A DNA stretch of 58,028 nt. Origin: Deltaproteobacteria bacterium (lineage in GTDB: Bacteria; Desulfobacterota; DSM-4660; Desulfatiglandales; Desulfatiglandaceae). Positions 56,831-58,028 of this stretch are shown here, piece after piece; position 1 is the first letter of the stretch, and every line of letters begins with the position of its first letter. The notes beneath the pieces were generated by a model. That model was not told the origin of the DNA. It did not search any database and saw nothing but the letters and a program-made list of their open reading frames with translations. The DNA lies in NCBI GenBank assembly GCA_022340265.1, contig JAJDOH010000063.1:1-58028 (forward strand). The letters are read 5' to 3'. Position numbers and translations under genes: made by a program.

Positions 56831-57751
56831 CTACCTACGGGCCATCCGGTCCAGAATCAAAACCACCACAAATCCCAGCATTCCCAGGCACAGAGCGGCT
56901 ACCACTTCACCGGTCCACTGAACGGGAAAAACATTGTTCTGCACAAGCGGGATCATTTTTCCGCCGCTGCCTGTGATACTTTCCAGCGTCTCCTTGAAGG
57001 GCCACACCTTCCTCAGGGAGCCCAGCATCAATCCTGTCAGGAATGCCACCATATAATCATGGTATCTTGTGAGCAACCAGCCCAAGAGTCGTGAAAAAGC
57101 CGCCAGACCAACGCAGGCCCCGGCCGCAACGATGAAAAGTACCAGTAGATTCCGGTCGTTAACCGCCTCAAGGATATATTGATACTTGCCCATCAAGACC
57201 AAAATGAAGGAACCGGATATGCCGGGCAAAACCATGGCGCAGATGGCAACGGCCCCCGAAAGGAATAAAAACCAGTAGGAATCCGGCGTGGCCCCCGGGG
57301 CAAGCCCCACCAGCAAATAAATGCCAACCAGACCGGCTAGAAGGCTACACCATGTAAGCGGAAGCCAGCTTTCAACGCGTCTGCTGACCATCACCACCGA
57401 TGCCAGAATCAGTCCGAGAAAAAAGGACCATATGAGAACCGGCTGATTTTGAAGGAGCCAGGAAAGGACTTTTGAAAGGCTGAAAACAGCCAGTAAAATA
57501 CCGAATCCCAGAGGCAGAAGAAAACGCCAATGGGTATATTCCAGAAAACCTTTAATTTTTGCAGACAAAATCAACTTGAGGCTTCGGAGATCAAATGACC
57601 GTATGGCATCGATCAGTTCTTCATAAATCCCCATGATAAAGGCCATGGTTCCACCGGAAACTCCCGGCACCACATCCGCCGCACCCATGCAGAACCCTTT
57701 GGCGGTAAGCAGCAAGTAGGCCCCTGGAGATCTATTCCCATTTCTTTGCAT
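56831..57751 (-). CDS. popT: DUF368 polyprenyl-phosphate translocase
   Basis: 306 residues with about nine membrane helices. The DUF368 signature GAADVVPGVSGGTMAFIMGIYEEL (split) is clear at the N-terminus and a second copy MVLPGISGSFILVLMGKYQYIL follows in the C-half. DUF368 proteins flip undecaprenyl phosphate back across the inner membrane. It is next to the uppP gene on the same strand, so the two steps of lipid-carrier recycling are joined here. Confidence 0.92.
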   Translation of the reverse strand: MQRNGNRSPGAYLLLTAKGFCMGAADVVPGVSGGTMAFIMGIYEELIDAIRSFDLRSLKLILSAKIKGFLEYTHWRFLLPLGFGILLAVFSLSKVLSWLLQNQPVLIWSFFLGLILASVVMVSRRVESWLPLTWCSLLAGLVGIYLLVGLAPGATPDSYWFLFLSGAVAICAMVLPGISGSFILVLMGKYQYILEAVNDRNLLVLFIVAAGACVGLAAFSRLLGWLLTRYHDYMVAFLTGLMLGSLRKVWPFKETLESITGSGGKMIPLVQNNVFPVQWTGEVVAALCLGMLGFVVVLILDRMARR

Positions 57752-57791
57752 TGTGTCTATACCTAATTAAAAAAGCCGTTCACTGGCTCAA

Positions 57792-58028
57792 TCATGAAAA
57801 AATGATGGTCAATGCCCCCACGGCCAGGCAATAGGGCGCAAAATAATAAAAGTGGCCTTTTTTGACCATACCCATGAGCAGTTTCAGGGCAAAAAAGCCG
57901 ACCAGCGCCGCGGACGCAAATCCCGCCGCGAGGGGCATAATACCCACCCTTGCGATGGCATCGGACTCCAATTGGAGCCCCACGGCCCCGATGATGGCCG
58001 GAATGGAAAGCAGAAAGGAAAAACGACC
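57792..58028 (-). CDS. uppP: Undecaprenyl-diphosphatase UppP (3' part)
   Basis: Only the last ~78 residues are in the window; the gene runs off the right edge. The visible part starts FSFLLSIPAIIGAVGLQLES and continues with the family's membrane helices (GFASAALVGFFALKLLMGMV, YYFAPYCLAVGALTIIFS). UppP removes one phosphate from undecaprenyl pyrophosphate in the membrane, producing the substrate of the translocase encoded next to it. No catalytic residue can be checked here. Confidence 0.85.
   Translation of the reverse strand, partial: GRFSFLLSIPAIIGAVGLQLESDAIARVGIMPLAAGFASAALVGFFALKLLMGMVKKGHFYYFAPYCLAVGALTIIFS

Noticed and set aside
1..58028. CRISPR array
   Set aside because: No series of identical 25-40 nt repeats with regular unique spacers was seen; the repeats present are dispersed palindromes or attC-like sites.

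Overview
The window reads as a chromosomal segment of an anaerobic Gram-negative bacterium, most likely a Desulfobacterota (sulfate-reducer-like) organism. The evidence is an LptD outer-membrane gene, two TRAP transporters, a corrinoid/pterin methyl-transfer gene set, a ferredoxin-type 2-oxoacid oxidoreductase with TCA-cycle genes, an apparent selenoprotein, a TSUP/TIGR02186/cytidylate-kinase-like cluster, and a chemosensory operon fused to a type IV pilus-type ATPase gene. The lineage is inferred from gene content only.

Layout. 1-4137: accessory DNA, all on the plus strand. A partial unknown gene comes first, then a stretch that looks like the tail of an integron cassette array: a small acidic protein, a NylA-like amidase and a HigBA toxin-antitoxin pair, separated by three attC-like sites. 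In two cassettes the two ends are exactly complementary. 4201-11273: an unusual four-gene module. It has a 1502-residue protein joining a subtilisin-type protease, an HEXXH metallopeptidase and a glycerophosphodiester phosphodiesterase, then a lipoprotein, a small helical protein and a membrane protein with a duplicated module. Two related palindromes bracket the giant gene. 11317-15271: a beta-lactamase-fold hydrolase, then a TSUP exporter, TIGR02186 protein and cytidylate-kinase-like/BON protein operon.

15468-27196: two complete TRAP transporters (DctPQM) flank a divergent one-carbon cluster. This holds a DUF3237 protein, a GntR/UTRA regulator, two corrinoid proteins, a methyltetrahydrofolate-type methyltransferase and a UroD-family methyltransferase. 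Together they look like uptake and corrinoid-dependent demethylation of an unidentified methylated compound. 27157-29100: a LarA-like remnant, a peroxiredoxin-like gene whose in-frame TGA is followed by a SECIS-like hairpin, and a PAS protein flanked by attC-like palindromes.

29295-39486: central carbon metabolism: fumarase, aconitase, glutamate dehydrogenase and a 2-oxoacid:ferredoxin oxidoreductase operon with two flavoproteins. These connect citrate, 2-oxoglutarate, glutamate and succinyl-CoA. 39583-46432: one minus-strand operon (histidine phosphatase, PilB/GspE-type ATPase, response regulator with PAS, MCP, CheW, CheA), suggesting chemosensory control of a pilus or secretion motor. 46593-53719: housekeeping genes (zinc-ribbon/Yip1 protein, UvrD/PcrA helicase, FolC, LptD). 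53742-56417: gene remnants (ComM, Hsp20, a small exported protein) among an RHH-like protein, a J-domain protein and a coiled-coil protein. 56831-58028: a DUF368 polyprenyl-phosphate translocase and the 3' end of uppP, both for undecaprenyl-phosphate recycling.

No rRNA, tRNA, CRISPR array, integrase or transposase gene was recognised.
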